Positions 13,266 through 27,097 of a stretch of DNA of 64,000 nt are shown here, piece after piece. Origin of the DNA: Dactylonectria macrodidyma (Eukaryota > Ascomycota > Sordariomycetes > Hypocreales > Nectriaceae). Position 1 is the stretch's first letter. Every line of letters starts with the position of its first letter. Both the position numbers and the translations under genes were made by a program. The stretch is taken from positions 1,364,001 through 1,428,000 of the forward strand of contig JAGMUV010000005.1 in the NCBI GenBank assembly GCA_020744425.1, read 5' to 3'. The notes under the pieces were generated by a model that made no database searches, had not been told where the DNA came from, and saw only the letters and a program-made list of their open reading frames with translations.

Positions 13266-14728
13266 ATGGCTAGCAACCGTTGATCGGCTCGACTGAAAGT
13301 CGTAAACTATCAAACCAAAAAAAACAACACGCATGAGAAAGGGTTTGGAATGGAAGGATCTGCATTTCTTCACAAGATACCGAGATACCCTGTCAAAGAC
13401 TGTCTTACTGATACCAATTTCCATATTGCTTTCCGCAACACTGCACACGAAAACAGAAAAAGGTCCGGCGACGGGCCACAAAAACACAAAAAAATCCACA
13501 CACAGCTGCCAGGCCGTGGTATGCTCGTTCTGCTTTTTACTCATGGTTTTGTCTGATACCCGGATCGGAGATAATTAATACCTAATAATACAACTGCTTG
13601 CGTGTTGAACAAAATATGACCCTTTTGCAAATGTGACTGCCAACTGTACCTGAAATGAAGGACACATACATATTGACTTCAGAATGAGGCAATGAATATT
13701 CCGTCCTTGGCCCATGTTGTAGAACTATGCTCATCGCCCTTTGTTCAGAGCGTTGACACGAGGAAACGCCGTTATTTCTCCTCGACCTGGCCAAGATCGC
13801 TTACCCTGTAGGCCCATTTTGCCCATGTGCCAACAATACTGTCAACCTCGCTACTGGTGCACGAAAGTCATGATGCTTGTGTATGGCGATGCTTGCGTGT
13901 TCCTTGGAGTTGATGAGGGCTCTGATTTGGTTGACGGTTTCCGCGTCGTGCGATTGGATTTGTTAATCAAGGTAAAACTAGGGCAAAGACCGTTGTCGAA
14001 GCCGTTGGGTAAAGCTGACGAAATGCGACCACCACTGTTCGCAGAGGCGAGAGATCAAGAGGATTCAGCAATGATTCCCTATAATGCGAAACGATTTGTT
14101 GATTGAACCCGACAATGCCTAGCTAGCATCTACACAGTAAGCGTGTTCAAATCGGATCGCTATGACCCAAAAACGACTCGCCATGTGTTCATTTCTTTAA
14201 TGTTCTAGCACGCGGCGAGCCGTTCATACGCGTCACCTATCTTGAAGTCGGATTAGGGGTACTTAGGATCTAAGGGTGTTTTGGCCACCGGTCAGAATCT
14301 ATGATCAGGTTGATGTTTTGGAGGCTGTGACGCCGACGCCGCCATGTGAATTGATAATATCTGTCGTGTATGTTCTTTCTAATCCAATTGTTTACCCATT
14401 TCCCACTCTGGTCTACCAGAAACCAGAAACAAGCCTAATATATGCGTAGTGTATTTATTGCGCACCCAAATCATCGACAGATCATGCTACTCCTTTTCCA
14501 CATGGTGGAAGTTTACCCCATCTTTCCAAAACGCCTAGCTGCCAGTCATCGATCCCGTAATGGAGGGGTACCCGATCTAAAAATCAAGCAGCCGACAGGA
14601 TGAAGAAATTATAGTAAAAATGGGGTGGTATCTAAACAAGAATCGAAGAAAACACAAAACCAAATGCTCTCATTAAGGCGCAAAGCTTGGACCAGAATGC
14701 GTAATCGGCGGTGACCAAGGAACACCGA
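13266..14728. other. Convergent 3' intergenic spacer
   Basis: This 1.46 kb spacer lies between the ends of the PH-domain gene and the histidine kinase gene, which face each other. It should contain both 3' untranslated regions and polyadenylation sites; A-rich stretches follow the first stop (13313-13328). I see no coding region, RNA gene or repeat. Confidence 0.6.
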
Positions 14729-17700
14729 CTACGCCTCGGTCGAAACTGACAAGTTTTTGTACTTGGCAACCAATTCCTCGATCTTGGGAATCAGCTCAGG
14801 GATTCGGAATGGCTTCGAAATGACGTCGTCCTGAAGCAGCAAGGTCAGTATGGCATGCAAAGCAAACGACAGTCATGAATACTCACAATACCTGCGGCCT
14901 TTGCGTTCTCGATCTGCTCAGGCCGTGCGTATGCCGTTACCGCAATGATTGGAATATGCTTGATGATGGTTCCCTCCTTCTCTAGTTCTCGGATTTTCCG
15001 AGCACACGTCACACCGTCCATTACCGGCATCTCTAAATCCATGAGGATGACGGAGATGTCCACGCCCTCGGTTTCCTTGCCAAGCCAGAACCTGGACCGC
15101 TGAAGTGTTTGGAGAGCTTCCTTGCCATGATTCGCCACAAAGGTGTTGTTTCCGCAGTTTCGAAGTTGGCGTTGTAGTACCTTTTGGTTCACAATATTGT
15201 CCTCCACGATCAAAACGTCGTAGAGCTGGGAAGTATCCTGTGGTATCGTCCGTGACAGCTGACGAGTTGGTTCCGGTCTCGGAAGGGTTGCAGGTGATTG
15301 TGATTTTCGGGAGATCTTTAACGGGGTGATGCGCTCGTAATCAGGAGGGGGGTTCAGAGAGCGTCGAGCTTTGATATAAAAGCTAAAACTGCTTCCAACA
15401 CCCCTTCGAGATGAAACCCCGATCTGCCCACCTTGCATTTCGGTCAGGATTCGGGATATGAATAGCCCCAATCCGGAGCCGCCGTATTGCACATGTGTTC
15501 GGGGGGTTGCTTGTTGAAAGCGCTGGAACAACATTCTCACTTCCTCCTCGAGCAGTCCAGGGCCAGTATCCTCCACTGTGCAGTGAAGATCAATCTCCTC
15601 GCCGCCTCCCCATTCATCGACTTTGTCGATATCAACAATAGCTGTTCGTGGATGATCGATCCTGTCAAAGTACGGGAGCCCCTTCTTTGTCATGTCTGCT
15701 GCGTCCTTCGATGCGCTGAGGCTGACTGAAATCTTTCGCTTCTCTCTACCCTGAGTAAACTTGATGGCGTTCGTCATCAGATTGATCAGGACCTGTCGTA
15801 GCCTTGACGGATCAAGCTTCACCCATTTGATATCGTGCTTCTCGAAGCTGTCGTCAACTAGGAAGTCGAACTCGATATCGTGAGCGATCAATTCCGACTC
15901 AAACATCTTCAAGGCGCGTTGGACCACTCGCACAGGCTGCTCGTCTACTGGAGTAACTGCCAGAAGGTTAGAGTCGAGCTTGGACAGTGTCAAGATATCA
16001 TCGACGATGCGCTTCTGGTGGCTTGCACACAGATTGATGGTGTTCGCCGCGTCGAGGCAGTTTTCCAGTAATGTTTCCACTTCTTCCCTAACGCCGTGGC
16101 ACTCGAAGGCAGTAATGTTGTTCGCGATCTGATCGGCACATTGCAGAATTGCGGAAAGAGGATTTCGCATCTCGTGGCTCGTGATATCAATGAAGTTTTC
16201 TTGCTGACGTTTGAGCTCCACCGCTTCCTCGCGACGCTCAGTCTGGACCTTCTCGGCCCATTTTTGAGCAGAGATATCAGTAATGCAGCCAAATATCAAC
16301 TTGAAACTGCCATCCTGCGTCTTCTCCGGATACGCGCTCATGAGAACCCAGGTGTCAATCGTCTTGTCTCCGCTCTGTTGGCTGCACTTGAATCGGAATT
16401 CGACACATATCGTTACCTTGTCCTTGAGGAGGCGGTTCCATTCAGCCTCTAGGTGGGGCCGATCTTCGTCACGGACACTGTTCATCCAAGTGTCCATAGA
16501 ATCCTCTTCTCGAGAATGCCTTGAAATCTGCCACCACATATCGTTGCAATAGCTGATCTGCCCGGCAAAACTGGCAATGAACATACCGACGGGGGCAAAC
16601 TCGGCCATCCGGGTAAACCTATATTCGCTTTCTACGGCCTCTTGCGTTCGGAGGAAGAGTTGCAACGAGAGTTCTTGCCGGTCCAGGGCAGCCAGTCGGG
16701 CAGCCTTTTGGCCACGTTTGATTTCCTCCTCGAATAGTAGCACGGAGGCCATCGAGTTGGCAAGTTGTCGAGATAAAAGGTGTATGAAGAGCTTGTAGTC
16801 CTCATCGTAAGGTCGGCGGGGGTTGACTCCCATGATGATGAATCCGATAACAGTCTCTCCTGTCGTGGTTGGGGTGACTGGCAAGACAACCAGGGTTTGT
16901 GAAGCATCTCCGAAACCCCGCCATTGGACTCCCTCGATCAAATCCAAAGGGAGATTGCCGGCATCTCTCGAAAGCACGATTGGGACCCCCCCAGCCGTCA
17001 TGCACTGCCGCATGTGAGGAGCAAAACCCTCGTCCGAGTGTCGCAAGTCAAGATTCGTCAAGGCTGCGTGATGTCCATCGGGAACACCGATAGAACCCTC
17101 CAACACCAATTGCGGCGCGTGAGCCATGCTACCGGAGTGCAGAGAAGACGCCTCACTCTCGGTATCATCCTTGACCGAGTAAATCATTGCAAATGGGATA
17201 TCGTGTTCATCGTATTCTAAACCCTTCCGAACCTGGGGCCAGAAACCGCCAGCGGTTGTAGCTGCAGCCGTCCTCTCTCCAATTTCACGGAGCATGAGCA
17301 TTCTTCTCTCATTGACTCTCCGGCGTGTGTTTTCGAAAGAAGGGTTGTATAGACCAACCACCTCACCATCGCCACCAACTAGAGGAACGATGGACCACGA
17401 GAAAAACGCTTCCTCTAGAAAGCCGTGTCGGTCGATAAAAAGCTGATTTTCATGCTTCATTGTCGCCTGGCCGCCCTCCCACGCGCTCTTGAAGACAGGC
17501 TCGACTTCCGTCCATATTTCGGGCCAAGCATCTGGGTAGCAGGCACCCATGAGGAATGGGTGTTTCTGACCGGCTAATTCTAGGTAAGCCGCATTGTAGA
17601 GGCAAACAAACTGGGGTCCCCAGTACATTGCTGCAGGATGGGGACTTCCCATGATTAGGTTAGACATGGCCCTTAGGTCGGCAGACCAGTCCTCAATCGG

Positions 17701-19260
17701 CCCCAGTGGAGTGGACGCCCAGTCGATAGACCGTGCGAACCTGATGTGTTCGGGGAGACTGTTCGTGACGGGTATCCTCGTCCAGTCGAATATGGATTTC
17801 GCGGGCTGTGATTGCAACACTTGATTAGTGAAATCATCCGGATGGTGCCGTGTTTCGCCCTGATCCATGACAACCTCCGGCCCGCCTGAGTCTGTGCTGC
17901 AGTTCCTAGCTCTGCCGAAGTAGTCTGGTGCATCAGTGATTTCGGTATCGGGAATGGCTGGGATTTCTGGTGAGTGCGGTATCATTGGCGATGCCGGCGA
18001 CACGCTGGTGAAGCTGCCTTGGCCGCTAACGAACCGAAACCTCCTTCTCAGAGTCGAAAACGACCAAGTGACGCCGGCATATGCATGGGAGGCTTGACTG
18101 GCATCAAGTGAATCTTGAGGTTTGATAGGTTGCATTATCCATGACTTGAAGCGCCCAAAATCGGTATCAGAGCTGACATCTTCTTTGTCCGCTGTGAGTG
18201 ATTGCAGAACCTCGTGTGCACCCCGAAGAGAGGCGTTGTAGAATAGTATGTGGAGACCAGCGCGGTTGGCGTTGGCTGGGTTATCCAAGTCTATTAGAAA
18301 GGTAGGTCGCTCATCCTGCTCCAAGAACTCAATCACACCGATGCCCTGGAGTAGTTGCAATCCTGGGGGAAGACTCCTGCTCTCCAGGCTCGAGGAATGT
18401 CCAGGGACATCCATCGAGGAGCCCCAACTTCCCGGGGTACTCTCTGACCTAGCCGCAGCAACAGCACTCACACTAGCTCGAGGCATTTTGAGCGTCGTTA
18501 CACTTCCAGAAGGATCCTCACGCATGCGAGTGAGCATAGAGGCCGCAACCGAGGCCGTGGGAAAACCCTGGGGTCGATTGACGTGCCTGGCGGTTGTATG
18601 GGAGAAGAACAAGGGAGAAATGGGACCGTCCAGCTGTGCTCTCGCGGATATTTGAAGACCAGCAGCCGTCGATGGAAGTTCAACCTTGCGGGGTGGAGAT
18701 GCACCAGTGCGAGCTTTCTTCACAGGCGATGGGTGCATGTTGAGTTCACCTCGCGCCCCGCCGGAAGAACGTTTCGACGGAATTGGAGCCTGCGCGAACC
18801 CTCGGGAGCTGGCGGCCGTGTATAAACTTGACTGGTGAATCGCGTTGGTGCTCGACGTTGTCACAGGCGACAACGTGGGGTGATTGGGAACGGGCACGTG
18901 CGATGCCAGATTAGTTTGACTATTGTCGCGCCTCCATGATGGTGCTGGCTCAGTGGAGGGAGGCTCGTGAGCGAGTGAGCTAGATGGTTCTAAAGCTGCG
19001 GTGGTGTTGTTGGTGGTGTTGGTGGTGCCGGTGCTGGTACTGATACTGGTAGCGTTGGTGGCGGTAGTGTTTGCATCAACCACTTCTACCGCATCTGCGG
19101 GCGGGACGGAGACAGGTAAGGCCGCGGGACTGGCCGAGGAGGTTACGATTGCAACGGGATCGGTCGAGTCGGATGCGGCGACAGAAGATTTGGGAGAGGC
19201 GGAAGAAGTGCAAGCGTCGTCGGGGTGAGAAGCAGAGCTGTCGTTGCGGAGCTGCTGCAT
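14729..19260 (-). CDS. Hybrid sensor histidine kinase with receiver domain
   Basis: Two exons on the minus strand, 14887-19260 and 14729-14830, are separated by a 56-nt intron and give 1491 residues. Residues 1-300 are disordered, rich in Ser, Thr, Ala and Pro. Around 500-650 is a PAS-like sensor region (motif DWASTPLGPIEDWSADLR, then an AMYWGP..CLYNAAY core). About 680-860 may be GAF-like. A PAS domain follows at about 875-985. The HisKA dimerisation/phosphoacceptor box has ITSHEMRNP with H1029. The ATPase domain has N1164 in LMTNAIKF, D1231 in EDTGPG and a GGSGLGLF box. The receiver begins near 1360 (VLIVEDN), with phospho-acceptor D1408 in LMDLEMP. The short last exon supplies the conserved Lys (K1464 in ISKPF), so stopping at the first in-frame stop would lose it. 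All catalytic residues are present, which fits an active multistep phosphorelay kinase signalling through an HPt protein. No transmembrane segment is seen, so it is probably cytosolic. I cannot assign its fungal HK group. The start context is weak (T at -3). Confidence 0.93.
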
Positions 19261-22200
19261 GAAGGCGCCGGGGGCGAGGACGGAGTCGAAGCCCCGGAGG
19301 GACTGCGAGTCCTACGCTCCAGGTGGCTCGGGGCGCCTGTGTAGTGGCAAGCAGGAGATCGAGATCGAGATGGGGCGAAGGGGCGAGAGAGCGAGAGGAC
19401 GAACAGGTTAGAAGGGTGGTGGCGTAGGAGCGGGCGGCGGCGTTCGTAATCTTGGTAGTGTATGTAGGCAGGTATATGTATGGCTTTTTTTCTTTTTCTT
19501 TTTTTTCGTATAATCCAGTGTGTGTAGGTTGACAGATAGGTATGTACAGGTCGTAGATGGATCAGGACCGTTGGTAGGCGTAGGCGAGGTGGTGATGGGG
19601 GCTACCTAGACGGACCCGAAGAGTGGAGTTGGAGGAGGAGCCACGTCCGTACTAAAGAGTCCAGTAGCCAGGAACTGGGCGTCCAATCCTGCGCGGCCAG
19701 CCAGGGTATCGCTTTGAGATGCGCAACGACGAGGGTGGGAGAGGGGGGGACTTAGTTAGTGGACGGGGTGGTGAATGAATTGGAACACGATGAGAGCAGG
19801 GTATGTCCAGGCAGTGTGAAGACGCCTGGCGGTAGGTATAGTAGACAACTAGGGCTTAGTCGACGACGACAGGACTTGAACAGAATAGGCTCGAACAGAT
19901 TAGACTCGAGCAAAAAGAACAACAAACTAGAGGAGAAAAAAACGACTCGTCAATACCAAGACCCAGGCACTGGATGACTCGTGGATAATGGCGGCAGGCA
20001 GGCAACACGCCGCAAAGCTCCAGTCGACGGTTGTCGAAAGTGCAACCTCAACTTCCGGGTTCTCAACAGCGTTCTGGACTCAGCTCAGGTGTCGACTGAA
20101 CGAGTGGCCCGATCTGTCGCAGGGTATTTTTTTTTTTGGGGGGGGGGGGATGGGGGCTGTGGATTGGCTTTTGGCGCCCGTGGGAGAGTCGACTAGGGGG
20201 TGTTACGGGCGGTGCGATACAGGACACCGAGAAGAGAAGAAGGTTTGGAGGGTGCCGCTTTGTCAGGCCGCTCAGGCGCGTGGTAGAGCCCCGAAAGAGC
20301 CGCACTGGACGTCTGTCTCTCGGGTCGTCAGGCAGTAATTAGACTCTCTTCAGGCAGTCGATACGCGGACAAGGTGAAGTTCGGGTCCGTTCCGGTCAGC
20401 ACGGGCTTGAATAAAGGGATTCGAGGCAAAGGTCCGACCGGAGCCATCGACGTCTCTTGTGTGGATGTCTGCGGGTACCTAAGTCGGTAGGGAGGTATGT
20501 TTGTGTGTGTGTACTCTACAAAGAGTGTGTGAGTAAGAAAGGAAGACTTCAAAGACGAGAGATTTTGGTAGTTAGTGGGTTTCCGTCGTCGGAGGCAAGC
20601 GTGCATGCTTCGTAGTCAAGAGGTGCTTTCCGTCGAAAGGATGCTAAAACGGAAGACGCAACGCAACAGACAAGGACAAGGACAAGGACTAGCACGGCAA
20701 GGAAAAGCCGGGGATAGAGAATATGGGTCCAAACGAAAGAGTACCTAAGCCAAGGTAGGAGCAAGGGGAAAAGGGCCAGGTACCTTGAAGTCAGCCAAGG
20801 GAAATAGGGAAAACGGGCCCGCAGTAAGCGAACTGAACGACGGTTCAAAGCATCCGTACGTGTAAGAAATGCCATTCATGTTCTGACGGAGACTGCTGCG
20901 ACTACGGGACGGATAAGGCAAGGCACGCTATGGCAATCTAGGCGCATATAGCACATGTTACCCTGTCCAGGCAGCTGTCTGGAAGAAGCAGTGACACACC
21001 CTGCTCGAACAGCAACACAAAAGGCACACCGGAGACAACGGGGAAATGGAGATGCGAGGTATGGACACATGGATTTGCTAGTTGCTTTGTGACTAGCAAA
21101 GATCACATCACCCACAAGGTAACGTTGTACGCAGGTTAGCCCATGGTTGAAGTATACAAAACCGAGGTCCCAACCTAGCGGAAGATCCACGACGAAGGAA
21201 GAAATGATGAGCCACCAGAGGGGCCAGTTGTCGTCTTCTCTCGGCTTTCACGCAGTAAGCGTCGGCTTGTAAGCGAGGGAGAGAACGAGGAACACGCAAT
21301 CCAAACGCAGGGCCAAATGGGCCAAGATTTCGCAGAAGAGACGGGTATCCAAAAGAGACGCGAATCCGATCGGCAACCCACACATCGATCCAGAACTCTT
21401 CCGAGGCCGACCAGGAGCAGCAGAGCGGCTCTCGTCCCAAGGCCCGGGCGCGTGAGACACTTTACTTCTTTGGGGCCCTCCAAGTGGACGTGCTCCATCC
21501 CCTCCAGAATCCAGAACGCATCCAGACTCCACGCTCCACGCTCTCATGCTCCACACGCGCAGCTTCGCCTGGCCCTTAACTGCTTGGCGGACTGGGGGGG
21601 AGATGCCAACCCCCGGGCAGGGCGTTGACCCCTCCCTCAAAGAGGTCGTCGAGGAGGGAGCAGATGGCATGGGTGGCACGCTCGGAGTTAGATACCTTCC
21701 AGGCGACGAGAGCCATTAGCGGTTCTCCTCTGAAGTGGTTGCTTGTTAGTGAGTCCGTGGTCCTGAGCCCGAGTTGGCGAAATCGGGACATGGGAAAAAT
21801 GGGATTGCGACGTCTGGGCATCAGCGCCGACGATCAGGACTCCCAGAGTCACGGCAAGAGATACAAACAAGCTTTCTTCCACCCCTGGTCCGACCTGGAG
21901 CGCTGTCTTGCTCCGTCGCCCCGTGTCCTGTCGATCATGGAGCCTGCTTTTTTGTCTGCTTGGCTGGAGAGTTCCCGTCCAGCCACAGCCCTTCGCCAAA
22001 CCGGCAGACACCAAGGGTTGAGAGGGCCTAGATGCTCATGGACCTCTGCAGCGACCGGTGGCGGACGCAGGAGCACAGAAAACAGCTGGGCAACTGGCAT
22101 ACCACGTCTTGGCAACCATGCCCGAGTGCACCGCCCAGATTGCTGTGTCCAGTCAGTACTTAATGACTGAGGACGTAGTAGTACATGGTACATAGAGGTA

Positions 22201-25200
22201 CAGAGCAGCAGAGGAGCAGAGCCGATACGCATGTCAGTCCAGAGAGCTCTAGCTCCTCAAGGTTTTGGGGGCCGAGACCTTGACATCGAACAAGCTGCAG
22301 CCCTCGGATCCCGGAAATATGAACGGCCAATTTATCAGCAAAAATCGCGACTTCTATCGTTCATCCCTTCAACAATCCAATGAAAGCGCCGTCCGGCTCT
22401 GCCACGTACGTAAAATTAACAGATAGCACAAGCACATGCTTTCTCGAATTCCCCTTCTCCAGGCGGACTGTGGGGGGGGATGGTTGCAGGACCGCCAGAG
22501 CCGCAAAGGCGCACTGACAGTTGCCACCAACGAGCCTCGTGGATTGGGACGAGGCCACGGAAAGGGGATTCCTACGGGAATGCACCATCTGGCCCATAGC
22601 ATGTCATAGCCATGCCGCCAGTCAGGGACGATGCGACCTACATAGTAGAGGGGGGCCACTACTGACGCCGCACGCGTGAAAGAGGGCGACTTGGAGGGGA
22701 GGGGCAGGCCCCGAGTCAGCATATAAAAAAGTTCCATACATGGCCATTAGAACAATCAGAACAAGTCGGAAAGACGGATCATGGATGGCCACAGGGCGAA
22801 ATGGAACACTGGCGAACTGGACACTGGCGTCATATGGTATACCGGGTGGGCACCGGTGCCTCAAGGCCCAGGTCTTTCCCGCGCCTCAAACGGACGCAGT
22901 GGGACTCGCAGACCCAGATCCAGAAACGCTCATGACGATCATCCTGGTCTAGAACGGCCTATTTAGCGCCTTGTGCCGCCACGGACATATTGCGGGCCCT
23001 CATGCCCCTGCCGCTTCATCATCCGGACACAACACTCAACCCACTACCATTTTTTCCCCCCTAAATGGTCTCTGGGGGTTCCCACCAAAATCCCACCAAA
23101 AGGACGCCGCCAGTCGGAGGGTAGGTTGACGTACTACCTGGAGGGGAGACGTTTTGATCCTGGGTGATTCGATTCCTTGGTACGCAGGAGATTGTGAGGC
23201 GTCCAGAATGCATGCTTGTGCCTGCTTCAAGTTCTGCCGTCAGTCCGTCGCCCACTTCTCTGTCGGCCGAGTTGCTCCTCTTCGCCGTGACTGGCCCGCG
23301 GACCAACTCGGGCTTCGCGCCAAAAGAGTGCCTGTTTCTGAGCCCGTCCTGTTCCCGAATTCGTGGGACCGCTAGGACCAAGGCGGCGTGTGAGACCTGG
23401 ATGGCTGTTTCCGAGGCACGGAGAGGCTTTTCTCCGGTCGGCCTGCTCCCGCACCAACCATTGATCCCAAGAAGCGGCCGACCGTGTCGCGATGGCGTTC
23501 AAGTCTCATCTGTGAGTGTAGGGTAGCAGATTCCCGAATGTGTCGTGGGGCTGAGGGAAGAAACCACACGCCCAGGCCTCTAGCACGACGCCTTGATTGA
23601 GACATGCATGCATCAAGGCTCTGGACCACGATCTTAATTACACCGACGTCATCAATGAACAGTCCAGAATAAATAGCTGCTCCATTCCATATAAAGTGAC
23701 ATAGGGTACTTAAGTCGTGTGAGAACTGGGCGGTGAATCATGTACAGTAGGGAGCACACCAGATTACATACCACTACAAAATGTTGTTGCAGCCCTCGTG
23801 CGTTACACGGGTATATTTTTATCGTAATATGTCGAACAGAAAATGTCGATGGCTTGCGTAAGGGATATGTTTGGTACACCCACATGTGTGAGACGAGAGA
23901 TCAGCAGCAAGACAGCAGAGAGTTGCTTCGTGCTGATAGCCGAGTGCCGACTTCAAGTGCAGCGACGAGCTTACCTAGACACACAGGTTTGGATGTTGGC
24001 TCGAGTGCCAGCGCTAACAACGGCAGTTGTCGCTTCATCACTTACCCCATGATGAAGGCGTTTAGGCCTCATGGCGTCCCTCTGTGACATGATTTCGTAC
24101 GAGTCTCGCCTGACGCAGCGGGCGACAGTGGACGACAGCGGCTAAAGACGTATGAGAGTGGCCGAGGACCTGGGTGGAAGCGGGCTCGACGATGTGTGAT
24201 GGGGGCAGACGGGAAGCGCCGAGCGGCCGGAGGCTTCGGATACCGGAAGCAAAGACGGGATCTTATTCATGAACTGGCAGCATAGCATGCTGGACAATGC
24301 TGTGTAATCTCACCTCACCTCACCACACCACATTGCCTGCTCACGATTCGGGGTTGGAGTGAGAAAAACCCCTGCTGGCTTCTGCCAATTGTGTGCATCT
24401 TTAGATGCATTTGCTGGATGCACTTGGATGCGCTTCCCGGCATTTCACATCGCAAAGCGGCTCTCCGGCTCGCTGATTGGCCGGATCGACACAGACTCAA
24501 ACATCGGTCGGGCCAATGGTGCGGCCCCTCTCTTCCCGGGGCCCTCCAAGATCCCCTCCCGGGCGCTTACAGCGCGGTGATGGCACGTCAGCTGGAGCTT
24601 CTGATTGGGCTGTGGCAGGATGAGCATGCAAAGCCCATGGATGACAGAGCTGTTGAGCCTGCTGGTGGGCGGCTGCGCAGAGTTACTTTGAAGAGTTGGC
24701 GGGTGTCTGACGGGATAGCCATTCGCAGCGCTCACAGGACCCATCGACCAGCCTCTCACAGCGCTTCTCACAGCGTATTCTCACCAGGGGTGCCCCATCC
24801 CATCACCCACCCCATGGGCCATCACCCACCAAGCGTATTCTCCGCCCGGCCACATCATGGCCCTTAAACGCCATGCCCGCCCCCAACTGCGACCACCTAG
24901 GATCCCGAGCTCTCTTTTCATCTTCTTCCCCTCCTGAGACGAACTGAACGATATACAGACGGCAATTGTATAGACCAGAAGCAACAGCGAACCAACCGGT
25001 GCGGCCTCCGACCAAAGAAAGACCTTTAACCTGCGCCTCCGATCTTCACCGACGAGCCCGCTGCTTCTCCCCCTCATGCGGGCTTGAGCTCCAGCTGCTT
25101 TACCAGCAGCCAACAAGCAACCAACCAAAAGTGACGCAAGCTGACGGCTCTCACTGCCACGACGCTTTGATAGCGGCGACGGCAATTGCAACGTCGACAA

Positions 25201-25363
25201 TATATCTACACACCTCATACCTAGGCAGAGCCTGTTGAAAGTGTGGATGAAGACGACCCAATAGCTAGTAACATTAGCCCACTCACCCACTCACCACCCA
25301 ACCACCTCAACACCAACTCCAACATCAACACCATCACCAATACCAACACCAAACACCGCAGAC
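19261..25363. other. 6.1 kb intergenic region
   Basis: This is the region between the start of the histidine kinase gene (read leftward) and the start of the four-helix membrane protein gene (read rightward), so it is a divergent promoter region. The first 1 kb on the kinase side probably includes its leader. It contains an 11-nt T run joined to a 12-nt G run (20127-20149). Open frames such as 21625-22170 plus (181 codons) show no recognisable domain and are opposed by equally open frames. I find no gene I can support. Confidence 0.55.
20127..20149. repeat. Adjacent T11 and G12 homopolymers
   Basis: Eleven T are followed directly by twelve G, in the leader or promoter side of the histidine kinase gene. 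The arrangement matches the larger T/G pair at 55509-55548. Confidence 0.9.
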
Positions 25364-26314
25364 ATGCCCGTCACCGTCTTCAGTCGCAAACCAAAGGTGC
25401 CCGGCACCACCAGCTACCACCTCATCTTCCGTAAATGGCCTCGCATCCCCCGACGGGGAACCTGGTGGCTCATGCCCTTAGAGCTCGCCGGCGTCGTCCC
25501 AGCCCTCGTCCTCTTTGCGCTCGCCCAGCCCAATCTATACCGCACCGACATGTGGCAGATTGGCTGGGACCACAGGCTCAACTCTAACCCGGCCATTATT
25601 CTCTACGCCTACGCCAACCACACCCCGTTGCCCCATGTTGCCTTGGTCTGGACCAGGACGTGAGTTGTTCCTGTCTGTCAACACCACCAAAGACCGTTGT
25701 AACTAACAGTGTATCCAGTTTCACGGACTTCAACGTTGCCATTTCCGTTCTCTCCCTCTTCATGCTGCTCAGCAAGCTCACGGCTTACATCATGAGGGTG
25801 TGGTTCCCCATCCTTGCCACATTCATTAACACCTGCATGGTTGGCCTCTACATCGTGAGCGTCTACGGCAATATCGGTCCCGATTACACCGATTCTCGTT
25901 ATCCCGCTCCCGCCGCCTGGTACTTCCGCAAGGGCTGCGACCTAGCCAAACCATATGGCCACTACAAGTCCTGCAAATTAGCACAGGGTTCCCTGGTCCC
26001 CGCAGTCTATCTACTGTAAGTTTCGACCTCATTTGCTAGCTAGAATGAGAGACTAACAACTCGACAGTACAATTTACTTTCTGAACCTTGTCTTTTCTAT
26101 CTGGGCCATGCTGCCCAACAAGGAGAACGACATCAACGAGGACGACGAAGACGAGTTTGCCGCACCCGAGCCCAAAGAGTCCCGCAACTGGGAGATGCAC
26201 AGCATGAAATCCCCCATAAGCTACAACCCGCAGGCTTTTACTCCCCGAACCGAGGCATTCCACACGCTTGACCGCCAGCTACCGCTGCGATCCCAACAGG
26301 CTCGATTCGGCTGA
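25364..26314 (+). CDS. Fungal four-transmembrane protein of unknown function
   Basis: Exons 25364-25659, 25719-26015 and 26068-26314 give 279 residues. The two introns, 59 and 52 nt, both have GT..AG ends, and the first has a TAACTAAC branch site. Four hydrophobic helices are visible, at about 37-56, 105-123, 127-148 and 190-212. The cytosolic N-terminus is basic (FSRKPK, FRKWPRIPRR). Between helices 3 and 4 lies a loop with two Cys (KGCDLAKPYGHYKSC). The tail of about 65 residues is acidic (NEDDEDEF) then Ser/Pro-rich. The four-helix layout with a short N-terminus resembles MARVEL/SUR7-like fungal membrane proteins, but I cannot place it in a named family. The first intron has two in-frame acceptors (after 25709 and 25718). 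The downstream one is preferred because the branch site is too close to the first. The leader holds an upstream ATG frame at 25243. Confidence 0.85.
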
Positions 26315-27097
26315 GGCGGGAACCCAGCACGGAGACGATGAGACGAGACGTTTCAAAAAGCAGCTGCTGTGGAACAAGTGACCCTCCGACAAAGCGCTGT
26401 ATGGATTGAAATATGGAGATTTTCTTTTTTTTGAGTGATTGGGATTGGAGTTACGGATCTTGCGCATGATATCCCATGGGACCTGTTGGGGCGCCCCAAA
26501 GGCATATCGACCCTGAAAGATTTACGTCTTGGGACATCAAACTTGACTTGTACACTTTTTACTTTATTTTTATACTGCCTAGCTGGCACGTCGCCTTTTG
26601 GTGAGAAGTCGGGAGTTCATGATAGCTGGTAAAAGAAGCCGGCTCGGTGGTTGATTAACCCCACACGCACGCCTACCATGAACTTGGTACCTTATACGCA
26701 CATAATGCATACACCTGAGAACCAACCCTGCGCTCCCTCGTGCATTGCAGCTGTGAAAATATGTCGCACACGACTTGCTGATATTCGTTCCTTGATTATT
26801 GTTGCGCAATGTTCCGTGTTATCGTAGACATGGCTCTCAGCAATTCAATCCCATAGCTATCAACAGATATCGTCGGCTCCGCCTCCGCATCTTAGATAGC
26901 CGGGCCGGAACAAGAACCGGCACCGGGCGTCTGCCCCACTGAAGCTGTTTGCCCCATCCAAGACGTCACCCCGCCATCATCACCAGCTGAAACCTTCCAT
27001 CTCTGGGCAGTGTCTGTTTTCATTTTGCGTCGCCAATTGATCGATAATCTCGCCGTTTTTAAGAATCTCAACTTGCGTTCTTGTCCCGCTGACCGCC
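26315..27097. other. Spacer before the SSADH gene
   Basis: This 783-base spacer contains the 3' end of the membrane-protein gene and the promoter of the SSADH gene. Short antisense frames at 26892-27207 have no recognisable domain. No RNA gene or repeat is seen. Confidence 0.55.

Noticed and set aside
12206..13544. Long antisense open frames (348 and 373 codons) opposite the PH-domain gene tail
   Set aside because: They mirror the K/E/P/A codons of the sense gene, are Ser/Gly/Leu-rich without domains, and lack a promoter; they are a by-product of codon bias.
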